A DNA stretch of 5,678 nucleotides from Candidatus Scybalomonas excrementavium. GTDB taxonomy: Bacteria; Bacillota; Clostridia; Lachnospirales; Lachnospiraceae. Of the stretch, positions 1 through 5,512 are shown piece by piece. Both the position numbers and the translations under genes were made by a program. The stretch lies in the NCBI GenBank assembly GCA_017694765.1, contig JADIML010000108.1, positions 1 to 5,678 of the forward strand, in the 5' to 3' direction. The notes beneath the pieces are model-generated. The model worked only from the letters and a program-made list of their open reading frames with translations. It was not told where the DNA came from and made no database searches. Within the stretch, counting starts at the first letter, position 1; each line of letters opens with the position of its first letter.

Positions 1-1141
1 CTTCTAAAGAATCTCGAAGAGCAAAGATAACTCCTTCTAATACTGCCTGTGTCATCTCTTCTCTCGTTGTATCCATTGTCATTCCAATAAAAGTCGCTCT
101 CGCTTTTGGATCGTTATGAGGGGAACGCTCTCCCATAAGATATGGTAAATAAAAGACTTGATTTTCTCCTAGCTTTTCAATTCCTTCTTGCTCTTTATCA
201 AAATCTATTGTTTTTAAAATTTCTTCCATCCACCATTTATTACAAGATGCAGCACTTAACATACATCCCATTAAATGATACTGTCCATCGGCATGAGCAA
301 AGGAATGAAGGGCATTGTGTGGATCGACTTTAAATTGCTTGCTAGAAATAAAAATAGTACCACTTGTTCCAAGAGAAATATTACAGTTTCCTTCTCCAAC
401 CGTTCCCGTTCCAATGGCAGCTGCTGCATTATCCCCAGCTCCTGCAATAACTTTTACCGTAGCAGATAGTCCTAACTCTTTTGCAACTTCTTCTTTTAAT
501 GTTCCGACAACGTCATAGCTTTCATAAAGAGTTGGTAACTGTTCTTCTGTAATTCCACAAAGCTCCATCATTTCCTTTGACCAGCATTTATGTTCTACAT
601 CTAGTAATAACATTCCGGAAGCATCGGAATAGTCACTACAAAACGCTCCTGATAAACGATACGCTAAATAATCTTTTGGAAGCATAATCTTTTTGATTTT
701 TGCAAACTTTTCTGGTTCATTTTCTTTCATCCATAAAATTTTAGGAGCAGTAAATCCAGTAAATGCGATATTGGCTGTATATTTTGAAAGTGTTTCTTTT
801 CCAATAACCTCATTTAAATAATCTGTTTCTTTTGTAGAACGACTATCGTTCCAAAGAATTGCTGGACGAATGACTTGATCATTTTCATCTAGTGTTACAA
901 GTCCATGCATTTGTCCACCAAAACTAATACCTGCCACCTTATCCTTTTCAAAATCTGCTACTAATTCTTTGATACCTTCTATACTTTTTTCATACCAATC
1001 TTCTGGATTTTGCTCTGACCATCCAGACTTTGGAAAAGAAAGAGGATATTCTTTGGAAACAATATTTTTAATATTTCCTTTCTCATCCATCAACAGTAAC
1101 TTCACTGCTGATGTTCCTAAATCAACACCAATATATAACAT
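1..1141 (-). CDS. xylB: Xylulokinase (FGGY carbohydrate kinase), 3' end cut off by the window edge
   Basis: ATP-dependent kinase of the FGGY family, expected to convert D-xylulose to D-xylulose 5-phosphate in the cytoplasm. Codons 1-380 are present; xylulokinases usually have about 490-510 residues, so roughly the last quarter lies beyond the left edge. The N-terminal phosphate-binding stretch IGVDLGTSAVK is at residues 4-14, and GGQMHG at 75-80 carries the Met-His pair typical of the xylulose-binding site. An FGGY signature-like stretch (TAPKILWM) is near 131-138. GAGDNAAAAIG at 234-244 holds the expected catalytic Asp237, and ISLGTSGT at 255-262 is the second nucleotide-binding motif. The last residues read GVIFALRDSLE, a conserved xylulokinase segment. 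The ATG at 1139-1141 follows a GGAGG site (1150-1154) eight bases away. A terminator separates it from the isomerase gene upstream, so it probably has its own promoter. The family call is firm. The exact ketose is an inference, since ribulose-using relatives exist. Confidence 0.94.
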   Translation of the reverse strand, partial: MLYIGVDLGTSAVKLLLMDEKGNIKNIVSKEYPLSFPKSGWSEQNPEDWYEKSIEGIKELVADFEKDKVAGISFGGQMHGLVTLDENDQVIRPAILWNDSRSTKETDYLNEVIGKETLSKYTANIAFTGFTAPKILWMKENEPEKFAKIKKIMLPKDYLAYRLSGAFCSDYSDASGMLLLDVEHKCWSKEMMELCGITEEQLPTLYESYDVVGTLKEEVAKELGLSATVKVIAGAGDNAAAAIGTGTVGEGNCNISLGTSGTIFISSKQFKVDPHNALHSFAHADGQYHLMGCMLSAASCNKWWMEEILKTIDFDKEQEGIEKLGENQVFYLPYLMGERSPHNDPKARATFIGMTMDTTREEMTQAVLEGVIFALRDSLE

Positions 1142-1172
1142 AAAATGCACCTCCACTTTTTACTTTTCTCTT

Positions 1173-1201
1173 ATACTAACAATGAATCATTACCCTATAA
1201 A
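1173..1201 (-). promoter_or_regulatory. Candidate xylB promoter
   Basis: On the minus strand TTTATA (1196-1201) and TAGTAT (1173-1178) are 17 bases apart, each matching four of six consensus positions, and would start transcription about 25 bases before the xylB ATG. A TATAAG hexamer overlaps at 1170-1175 as an alternative -10. The spacer contains an 11-base perfect inverted repeat, AATGAATCATT (1181-1191), which could be an operator. The match is weak. The main argument for a promoter here is the strong terminator between the isomerase gene and xylB. Confidence 0.3.
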
Positions 1202-1280
1202 TTGGCTCCTCACGTTTGCAGACAGTCGCCATATACGAGATGCATGCTCTCGCATAGCTCGTTGTCTTTGCGTAAATGAT
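1201..1280. repeat. GC-rich palindromic spacer element upstream of xylB
   Basis: By hand count this 80-base stretch is 38/80 G+C, against 14/50 in the neighbouring bases 1321-1370. It contains an imperfect inverted repeat at 1232-1256, with CGAGA (1236-1240) and TCTCG (1248-1252) as perfect inner arms around TGCATGC, extended by TAT/ATA beyond one mismatch. It shares the words ATGCATGCT (here from 1240) and TCTTTGCG (1265-1272), in the same order, with the GC-rich island at 4559-4612. No convincing gene is seen in it. It may be a dispersed intergenic element. Family membership is inferred from only two degenerate copies. Confidence 0.4.
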
Positions 1281-1284
1281 TGAG

Positions 1285-1320
1285 AAAAAGACAGGCTTTT
1301 TTATGAAAACCTGCCTTTTT
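1285..1320 (-). terminator. Bidirectional Rho-independent terminator after the isomerase gene
   Basis: On the minus strand a stem of about 15 pairs is formed by AAAAAGGCAGGTTTT and the matching arm ending GCCTGTCTTTTT. It has two G-T wobbles and a loop of about five bases. The GC-rich core is followed by a T run on the minus strand, and the mirror-image A/T runs make it work equally well on the plus strand. It lies about 50 bases after the isomerase stop codon (1373-1375) and should end the DUF4867-isomerase transcript before xylB. Partial readthrough into xylB remains possible. Confidence 0.85.
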
Positions 1321-1372
1321 TTCTTCACCCAATATGTAAATTTATTTTTTCCCTAAAAACTTTCATGTCCTT

Positions 1373-2866
1373 TTATGCAAATGGATTTTCTGTTTTATAG
1401 CGAACACCTTTTGGTTGGTTATATCCGATTTCTTCTACATCAACACCAATGTATTTAAATACTTCATATAATTCTTTTCCAAAATGTCCAAATGCAACGG
1501 CACCATGGTGTGGATAATTTCCTTCAATTAATACATGACGGTAAAATCTTCCCATCTCTGGAATTGCAAAGACTCCGATAGAACCAAAGGATCTTGTCGC
1601 CACTGGAAGAACTTCTCCTTGTGCAATATAAGCACGGAGTTTATTATCAGCAGTGCTTTGTAAACGGTAGAATGTAATATCTCCTGGAATAATATCTCCT
1701 TCTAGTGTTCCTTGTGTCACTTCTTCTGGAAGGGCTCTTGCCATAATCATTTGATATTTCATTTCACAGAATGATAGTTTGCTTTTTGCTGTATTTCCAC
1801 AGTGGAATCCCATGAAAGTATCTTTCAATGTATAATCGTATTTTCCTTTAATATCTTCTTCATACATATCTTTTGGAACCGTATTGTTAATATCAAGAAG
1901 AGTTACTGTATCTTGGCTAATTACCGTTCCAATAAATTCACTTAATGCCCCATAAATATCAACTTCACAAGAAACTGGAATTCCTTGATCCGTTAAACGG
2001 CTGTTTACATAACATGGTACAAATCCAAACTGTGTCTGGAATGCTGGCCAACATTTTCCTGCAATCGCAACATATTTACGATATCCTTTATGTTCTTGTA
2101 CCCAATCTTTTAATGTCAATTCATACTGGGCAAGTTTTGCAAGAATCTCTGGCTTTTTATTTCCTTCTCCTAACTCTTCTTCCATTTCTTTTACAATAGC
2201 AGGAATTCTCTCGTCCCCTGCGTGTTTATGAAAAGCTTCAAATAAATCAAGTTCTGAATTTTCTTCGATTTCTACGCCTAAGTTATACAACTGTTTAATT
2301 GGAGCATTACAAGCTAAGAAATTCAGTGGACGTGGTCCAAAACTAATAATTTTCAAATCAGAAAGTGCCATAACTGCTCTTGCAATTGGAATAAATTCAT
2401 GAATCATATCCGCACAGTCGCTAGCATCCCCAACTGGATACTCTGGAATGTATGCTTTTACATTGCGAAGTGCTAAATTGTAACTAGCATTTAACATTCC
2501 ACAATATGCATCGCCTCTTCCTCCACATAAGTTATTGCCTGTTTCTTCTGCTGCTGCAATAAACATCTTTGGTCCATCGAAATGTTTGGCTAGTAATGTT
2601 TCAGAAATTTCTGGTCCAAAGTTACCAAGATAGACGCAGAGCGCATTACATCCTGCCTTTTTCATATCTTCTAACGCCTGTACCATATGAATTTCGCTTT
2701 CTACAATACAGATTGGACACTCATAAATATCTTCTACATCATATTTCTCTGCATAAGCCTTTACTAAAGCCTCTCTTCTTGTTACAGAAAGACTTTCTGG
2801 AAAACAATCACGACTTACTGCTACGATTCCTAATTTTACTTTTGGCATATTGGCTTTGAAACTCAT
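1373..2866 (-). CDS. L-fucose/L-arabinose isomerase family protein (FucI-like aldose-ketose isomerase)
   Basis: 497-residue cytoplasmic sugar isomerase of the FucI/AraA superfamily, expected to interconvert an aldose and its ketose at a divalent metal site (usually Mn2+). It is shorter than enterobacterial FucI (about 590 residues) and close to AraA in length. The N-terminal part begins KLGIVAVSRDCFPESLSVTR (11-30), followed by a Rossmann-like half with CVYLGNFGPEI (77-87). The C-terminal half carries the likely metal ligands by analogy with FucI: Glu301 in SCEVDIYGALS, Asp325 in LLDINNTV and a His at 453/454 in YPHHGAVAFGH. The protein has 14 cysteines, many for its size. AGGAGG at 2874-2879 lies seven bases before the ATG. 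A second in-frame ATG at codon 7 lacks as good a site. The gene follows the DUF4867 gene by 26 bases, so the two form an operon. With xylB next door the product is probably a pentulose, but the substrate (D-arabinose, L-arabinose, L-fucose or other) cannot be read from the sequence. Confidence 0.85.
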   Translation of the reverse strand: MSFKANMPKVKLGIVAVSRDCFPESLSVTRREALVKAYAEKYDVEDIYECPICIVESEIHMVQALEDMKKAGCNALCVYLGNFGPEISETLLAKHFDGPKMFIAAAEETGNNLCGGRGDAYCGMLNASYNLALRNVKAYIPEYPVGDASDCADMIHEFIPIARAVMALSDLKIISFGPRPLNFLACNAPIKQLYNLGVEIEENSELDLFEAFHKHAGDERIPAIVKEMEEELGEGNKKPEILAKLAQYELTLKDWVQEHKGYRKYVAIAGKCWPAFQTQFGFVPCYVNSRLTDQGIPVSCEVDIYGALSEFIGTVISQDTVTLLDINNTVPKDMYEEDIKGKYDYTLKDTFMGFHCGNTAKSKLSFCEMKYQMIMARALPEEVTQGTLEGDIIPGDITFYRLQSTADNKLRAYIAQGEVLPVATRSFGSIGVFAIPEMGRFYRHVLIEGNYPHHGAVAFGHFGKELYEVFKYIGVDVEEIGYNQPKGVRYKTENPFA

Positions 2867-2892
2867 TTTGCTACCTCCTGTTATTTCTTTTC

Positions 2893-3516
2893 TTATTGTT
2901 CATCTAACTTAATATTTTCTCCAACTAATCCTTCATAAGCGCCTTCAATCTGCGCCTCTTTATGAGCAATTAACCACTTATTTTTTGCTGTCATAAGAGA
3001 AGCCTCTCCTTCTTTTGGCACTGTCATATTCCATTCTGTATTCGTACCTTTTGGTAATACGACAACACATCGAAATCCTTTTTCCTCTGCATTACATGGT
3101 GCATAATGAAGTGTTGTGGCATAGACTTCAATTGCCGTTCCTTTTGGTACGAAGAAAGCCTTTACAAACTTTGTATCATATGTAAAATCTTCTCTTATGT
3201 CTTCTTGCTTTCCAAGCAACAAAATCAAATCGGTTACTGCTATATTAATTTCAGAACTACGATGATATTCTAGGGCATTTAATTTCTTATTATTCCCATT
3301 ACAATATCCAATCTGAATTGGTAACCCTCCAAATCCATACTGCTGTAATTCTTTTGCAATAGCGAGTGATTCTAACTTTTCATCTGATGGCACATAAATG
3401 ACATCTGTAGGAAGTGGCGTATGCTCCATCTCTTTTAATAATTCACTGACATCATACTCTTTTAAAACCTTTCCATAGCTACGAAACTCTTGTTCTAATA
3501 CACTATGAATTTCCAT
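2893..3516 (-). CDS. DUF4867-type cupin-like protein, function unknown
   Basis: 207-residue soluble protein with no signal peptide or membrane segment. It resembles, from memory, the DUF4867 family found in Firmicutes near sugar isomerase genes. Conserved-looking blocks are PIQIGYCNGNNKKLNALEYH (66-85), SSEINIA (87-93), TDLILLLGKQEDI (95-107), GTAIEVYATTLHYAPC (126-141) and GFRCVVVLPKGTN (147-159). The pattern of short beta-strand-like blocks with His85, Glu89 and His137 suggests a metal-binding cupin barrel, but this is inferred from pattern only. The start at ATG 3514-3516 is chosen because GGAGGG (3523-3528) lies six bases before it. An in-frame ATG at 3606 would add 30 unusual residues and lies upstream of the likely transcription start, so it is rejected. 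First gene of the operon, 26 bases before the isomerase. A role in sugar isomerisation, epimerisation or mutarotation with that enzyme is plausible but unproved. Confidence 0.75.
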   Translation of the reverse strand: MEIHSVLEQEFRSYGKVLKEYDVSELLKEMEHTPLPTDVIYVPSDEKLESLAIAKELQQYGFGGLPIQIGYCNGNNKKLNALEYHRSSEINIAVTDLILLLGKQEDIREDFTYDTKFVKAFFVPKGTAIEVYATTLHYAPCNAEEKGFRCVVVLPKGTNTEWNMTVPKEGEASLMTAKNKWLIAHKEAQIEGAYEGLVGENIKLDEQ

Positions 3517-3522
3517 AACAAT

Positions 3523-3528
3523 CCCTCC
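3523..3528 (-). promoter_or_regulatory. Ribosome binding site that decides the DUF4867 start
   Basis: The minus strand reads GGAGGG, then six bases, then ATG at 3514-3516. This favours the 207-residue protein over the longer reading frame opening at 3606. Confidence 0.85.
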
Positions 3529-3540
3529 ATAATCGATGAT

Positions 3541-3580
3541 AGAAAGACTTTTTGAATTCCTATCGTCATACTGTCTTTCT
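3541..3580 (-). repeat. Inverted repeat in the operon leader
   Basis: AGAAAGAC (3541-3548) and GTCTTTCT (3573-3580) are perfect 8-base inverted arms separated by 24 bases. With the predicted transcription start near 3582, the hairpin would form at the very 5' end of the DUF4867-isomerase mRNA, upstream of the ribosome binding site. No T run follows, so it is not a terminator. It could stabilise the mRNA end, or the DNA could be a binding site for a regulator. Confidence 0.5.
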
Positions 3581-3588
3581 TTTTCCCC

Positions 3589-3617
3589 ATTATAACAATC
3601 TATCAAAATCTATTCGA
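3589..3617 (-). promoter_or_regulatory. Promoter of the DUF4867-isomerase operon
   Basis: The minus strand has a perfect TATAAT (3589-3594) preceded by TGT, giving an extended -10 (TGTTATAAT). The -35 position 17 bases upstream is poor (TCGAAT, 3612-3617), as is common for extended -10 or activator-dependent promoters. Two direct copies of ATAGATT (3597-3603 and 3607-3613, plus strand AATCTAT) are exactly ten bases apart in the spacer and -35 region. The promoter starts 18 bases after the araC stop codon. No terminator lies between, so araC readthrough may also feed the operon. Control by the AraC protein is inferred from position. Confidence 0.65.
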
Positions 3618-3634
3618 CCTAAAACTTGACATAA

Positions 3635-4471
3635 CTATGGCATTTTTTTGTCCTTTTTTTCTTTTCGATATTCACTTGGAAGTACCCCATACATTCGCTT
3701 AAATTCTTTTGAAAATGCCTTACTATTTGGAAATCCATGATTCATTGCAATCTCTGATACTGTATGACTTGTATTGGCAAATTCTTGAAAGGCATATTGA
3801 ATTCGCACACTTTGTAAATACGTCTTATAATTGGTTTTTGCATATTTTTGAAACATTCTAGATAAATATGACGGCGAATAGCCAAACACTTGTGCCACTT
3901 TTTCCAACGACAATTCTTTATCATAATGTTCTCGAATATAAGAAGTGATCATCGATAACTGATCAAGCTTTTTATGATGCCGTAGCTGCTCCATCGATAC
4001 TTCTTGCTGACGATACTTCGTAACTAATACATATACAAGCATAAAAAAATCACTTTTTACTTTCCATTCATATCCTGTCTTTTTTTCCATATATGCAATA
4101 TAAATTTCCTGTATATACTCCATAATCTTTTTATCATGCTTTTTCGGATTATGGGTAAATACAATCATTTGATTTTCCACATAATAGTCTTCAAATAATT
4201 TCAATGGTATTTGAAGCACTAATGTCTTATTTGGTACTGGTGCATGAACAGAATGAATTTCATTGGAATTTAATAAAATAAACTCTCCTGCTTTTAGAAC
4301 ATATTGTTCCTCATTAATATAAAAGGAAATACTTCCTTCAAATACTGCAAAAATTTCAATAGAACGATGCCAATGCTTTTCTCGTCTATATGCTCCATCT
4401 TTTCCTTCAAATTGAAAAATCTTAAAGGGAAACCCTTCATTTGGAATAATTAACTCATGTTCAAACCCCAT
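3635..4471 (-). CDS. AraC-family transcriptional regulator with N-terminal cupin domain
   Basis: 278-residue DNA-binding regulator of the two-domain AraC type. The N-terminal cupin/AraC-binding domain (about 1-100) has the motif HWHRSIEIFAVFEGSI (33-48) and a second block FILLNSNEIHSVHAP (64-78), typical of effector-sensing jelly-roll domains. A linker with aromatic helices follows. The C-terminal double helix-turn-helix occupies about 170-272: the first helix pair is in LSLEKVAQVFGYSPSYLSRM (188-207), the second in VSEIAMNHGFPNSKAFSKEF (238-257), closing with YGVLPSEYRK (261-270), the classic AraC-family end. AGGAGG at 4481-4486 precedes the ATG. It sits directly upstream of, and in the same direction as, the DUF4867-isomerase operon, so it is probably the local sugar-responsive activator. 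The effector is unknown. Family call very firm; target inferred. Confidence 0.95.
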   Translation of the reverse strand: MGFEHELIIPNEGFPFKIFQFEGKDGAYRREKHWHRSIEIFAVFEGSISFYINEEQYVLKAGEFILLNSNEIHSVHAPVPNKTLVLQIPLKLFEDYYVENQMIVFTHNPKKHDKKIMEYIQEIYIAYMEKKTGYEWKVKSDFFMLVYVLVTKYRQQEVSMEQLRHHKKLDQLSMITSYIREHYDKELSLEKVAQVFGYSPSYLSRMFQKYAKTNYKTYLQSVRIQYAFQEFANTSHTVSEIAMNHGFPNSKAFSKEFKRMYGVLPSEYRKEKKDKKMP

Positions 4472-4496
4472 ATTTTAATACCTCCTATTTTCTTTT

Positions 4497-4531
4497 ATTA
4501 TAATATTAAAATAAAGTGTGACTTGTACACT
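4497..4531 (-). promoter_or_regulatory. Candidate araC promoter and operator
   Basis: A perfect TATAAT lies on the minus strand at 4497-4502, about ten bases before the araC ribosome binding site, with no recognisable -35 at the standard distance. Just upstream, 4515-4531 is a 17-base inverted repeat with arms AGTGT and ACACT around seven bases. This falls where a -35 box would be and could be a regulator site, for instance for autoregulation. The very AT-rich context makes a chance TATAAT likely, so confidence is limited. Confidence 0.35.
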
Positions 4532-4636
4532 CTTGGCGACTTTAAGTTACTTCTAGCAATGCATACTTTGCCGCGCGCGATCAATTTGCGAAGCAAAATT
4601 ATCTTCTTTGCGAGCTGCGCATCATTCGCACGTAGT
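4532..4636. repeat. GC-rich palindromic spacer element upstream of araC
   Basis: Bases 4561-4640 are 39/80 G+C by hand count, while 4741-4800 are 12/60. The stretch carries CGCGCGCG (4572-4579), a small hairpin TTTGC-GAA-GCAAA (4585-4597) and GCAC-GTA-GTGC (4628-4638). It shares ATGCATACT (4559-4567) and TCTTTGCG (4605-4612), in the same order, with the island at 1240-1272. The reading frame running through it on the plus strand has no start site support and looks spurious. No RNA gene is recognised. It may be a degenerate dispersed intergenic element. Confidence 0.4.
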
Positions 4637-4695
4637 GCTTTTTTATGTTATAGAATAACTCGCTTTGCGAGGAATTTCCTATAACATAAAAAAGC
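4637..4695. repeat. Nested 17-base inverted repeat (large hairpin)
   Basis: GCTTTTTTATGTTATAG (4637-4653) and CTATAACATAAAAAAGC (4679-4695) are perfect 17-base inverted arms. Inside the 25-base loop sits a second perfect hairpin, CTCGC-TTT-GCGAG (4659-4671). The outer right arm overlaps the cas6 terminator by four bases, so the two stems cannot form fully at once. The outer left arm is also nearly identical (15 of 16 bases, 4638-4653 versus 4723-4738) to an arm of that terminator. It lacks a T run after either arm, so it is not itself a standard terminator. Confidence 0.85.
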
Positions 4696-4741
4696 TATAG
4701 CACAAAAGGAAACAATCATTCTCTTTTTTATGCTATAGCTT
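4688..4741 (-). terminator. Rho-independent terminator after cas6
   Basis: On the minus strand AAGCTATAGCA (from 4741) pairs perfectly with TGCTATAGCTT (to 4692). The stem extends through one T-G wobble and four A-T pairs to about 16 pairs, with a loop of about 18 bases. The descending arm runs into six T residues (4688-4693). It lies about 60 bases after the cas6 stop codon and should separate the cas6 transcript from araC. Confidence 0.8.
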
Positions 4742-4801
4742 CTTTATTAAAATATTTTTATTTCTATCTTATCAATAAGAATCATCCTTTTATTCCCTTC
4801 T

Positions 4802-5512
4802 TTAACGATAACGATACCCCATAAAGGAAGCACCACGACTATTTAAGTCTCCAAGCCCTGTTGCTAACATCATATATGCTATTTCCTGTGCCTGTTCATG
4901 ATTCGAAATAAAAATCTCTAACTTATCTCCCGGTAATGTAATATTTTTATATGGAAATGGTATGACTCCTTGATTTTTTAGTACAAGACTATCCCAAATT
5001 GACAGACTCTCATCAGGTTCTTTTCCAGTAAAATAACGATACTTCTTCCATAAATTTTTCTTTAACTGTTCTTCATATTCTTCTAATGATAAACATTCTT
5101 TCCAATAGCGATGCTCTTGTGTTTTCACAATAACTGGCGTTATCGTATATAACTTCTCAAACAGTCCTTTTTTTATCGTATGAACTTCTGCAACTAATCC
5201 TTTCATCTCTCTTATCGAGTGATTCGAAAGATTTTTTAATAAATATTGTGCTAATTTTTGATCCAGTGTCCGAATTCGAAACGCATATACCTCATGCTTT
5301 TTATATATTCCATTTTTTTTCATAGGATATAGTAAATCTGTTGTATACCCCTTTAGCTTATTTTCTCCATGAAAATCTTTATAAATAGTATCTTGAACTA
5401 AAATACTATCAACAAAATACGGAATACTTGTACTAGCTCTTTTGACGGTAAGATCTTCTAACAAAAATACTTTTGTTGTAATCTCATATACAATTATTTC
5501 ATTCTCTTTCAT
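4802..5512 (-). CDS. cas6: CRISPR-associated endoribonuclease Cas6
   Basis: 236-residue protein of the usual Cas6 size. Cas6 cuts the CRISPR precursor transcript within each repeat to release guide RNAs for type I or III effector complexes. The order of features fits the family: an N-terminal ferredoxin-like half with DFHGENKLKGYTTDLLYP (46-63), a middle block NHSIREMKGL (97-106) and SITP-like LYTITPVIVK (121-130), then a C-terminal half ending in the glycine-rich loop TGLGDLNSRGASFMGYRY (218-235). His48 is a possible catalytic residue by position only. The loop reads G-L-G then G-A-S, where many Cas6 proteins have G-F-G. AAGGAG (5520-5525) lies seven bases before the ATG. A terminator follows, so this is the last or only gene of its transcript. 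No CRISPR repeats or other cas genes are in the window. The subtype is undetermined. Confidence 0.82.
   Translation of the reverse strand: MKENEIIVYEITTKVFLLEDLTVKRASTSIPYFVDSILVQDTIYKDFHGENKLKGYTTDLLYPMKKNGIYKKHEVYAFRIRTLDQKLAQYLLKNLSNHSIREMKGLVAEVHTIKKGLFEKLYTITPVIVKTQEHRYWKECLSLEEYEEQLKKNLWKKYRYFTGKEPDESLSIWDSLVLKNQGVIPFPYKNITLPGDKLEIFISNHEQAQEIAYMMLATGLGDLNSRGASFMGYRYR

Noticed and set aside
1207..1220. Possible catabolite-control (cre) site, minus strand TGCAAACGTGAGGA
   Set aside because: Only the left half fits the consensus; the right half lacks the T and the final CA, and it lies in the GC-rich island.
969..1283. Plus-strand open frame of 104 codons
   Set aside because: It runs mostly antisense to the well-supported xylB coding sequence, then through the GC-rich spacer. 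It has no ribosome binding site and no recognisable domain.
3517..3606. Longer start for the DUF4867 protein at ATG 3606
   Set aside because: It has no ribosome binding site, the added 30 residues look unlike the family start, and the ATG lies upstream of the predicted -10 box.
3742..3924. Minus-strand open frame of 60 codons inside araC
   Set aside because: It lies in another frame within the helix-turn-helix coding part of araC, which is clearly the real gene.
4457..4684. Plus-strand open frame of 75 codons through the cas6-araC spacer
   Set aside because: It starts inside araC on the opposite strand and crosses the palindromic island and half of the large hairpin. It shows no start site and no family resemblance. 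Open frames through palindromic GC-rich spacer DNA are common artefacts.
4747..4785. Twelve-codon open frame after cas6 on the minus strand
   Set aside because: It is too short, has no properly spaced ribosome binding site, and lies between the cas6 stop and its terminator.
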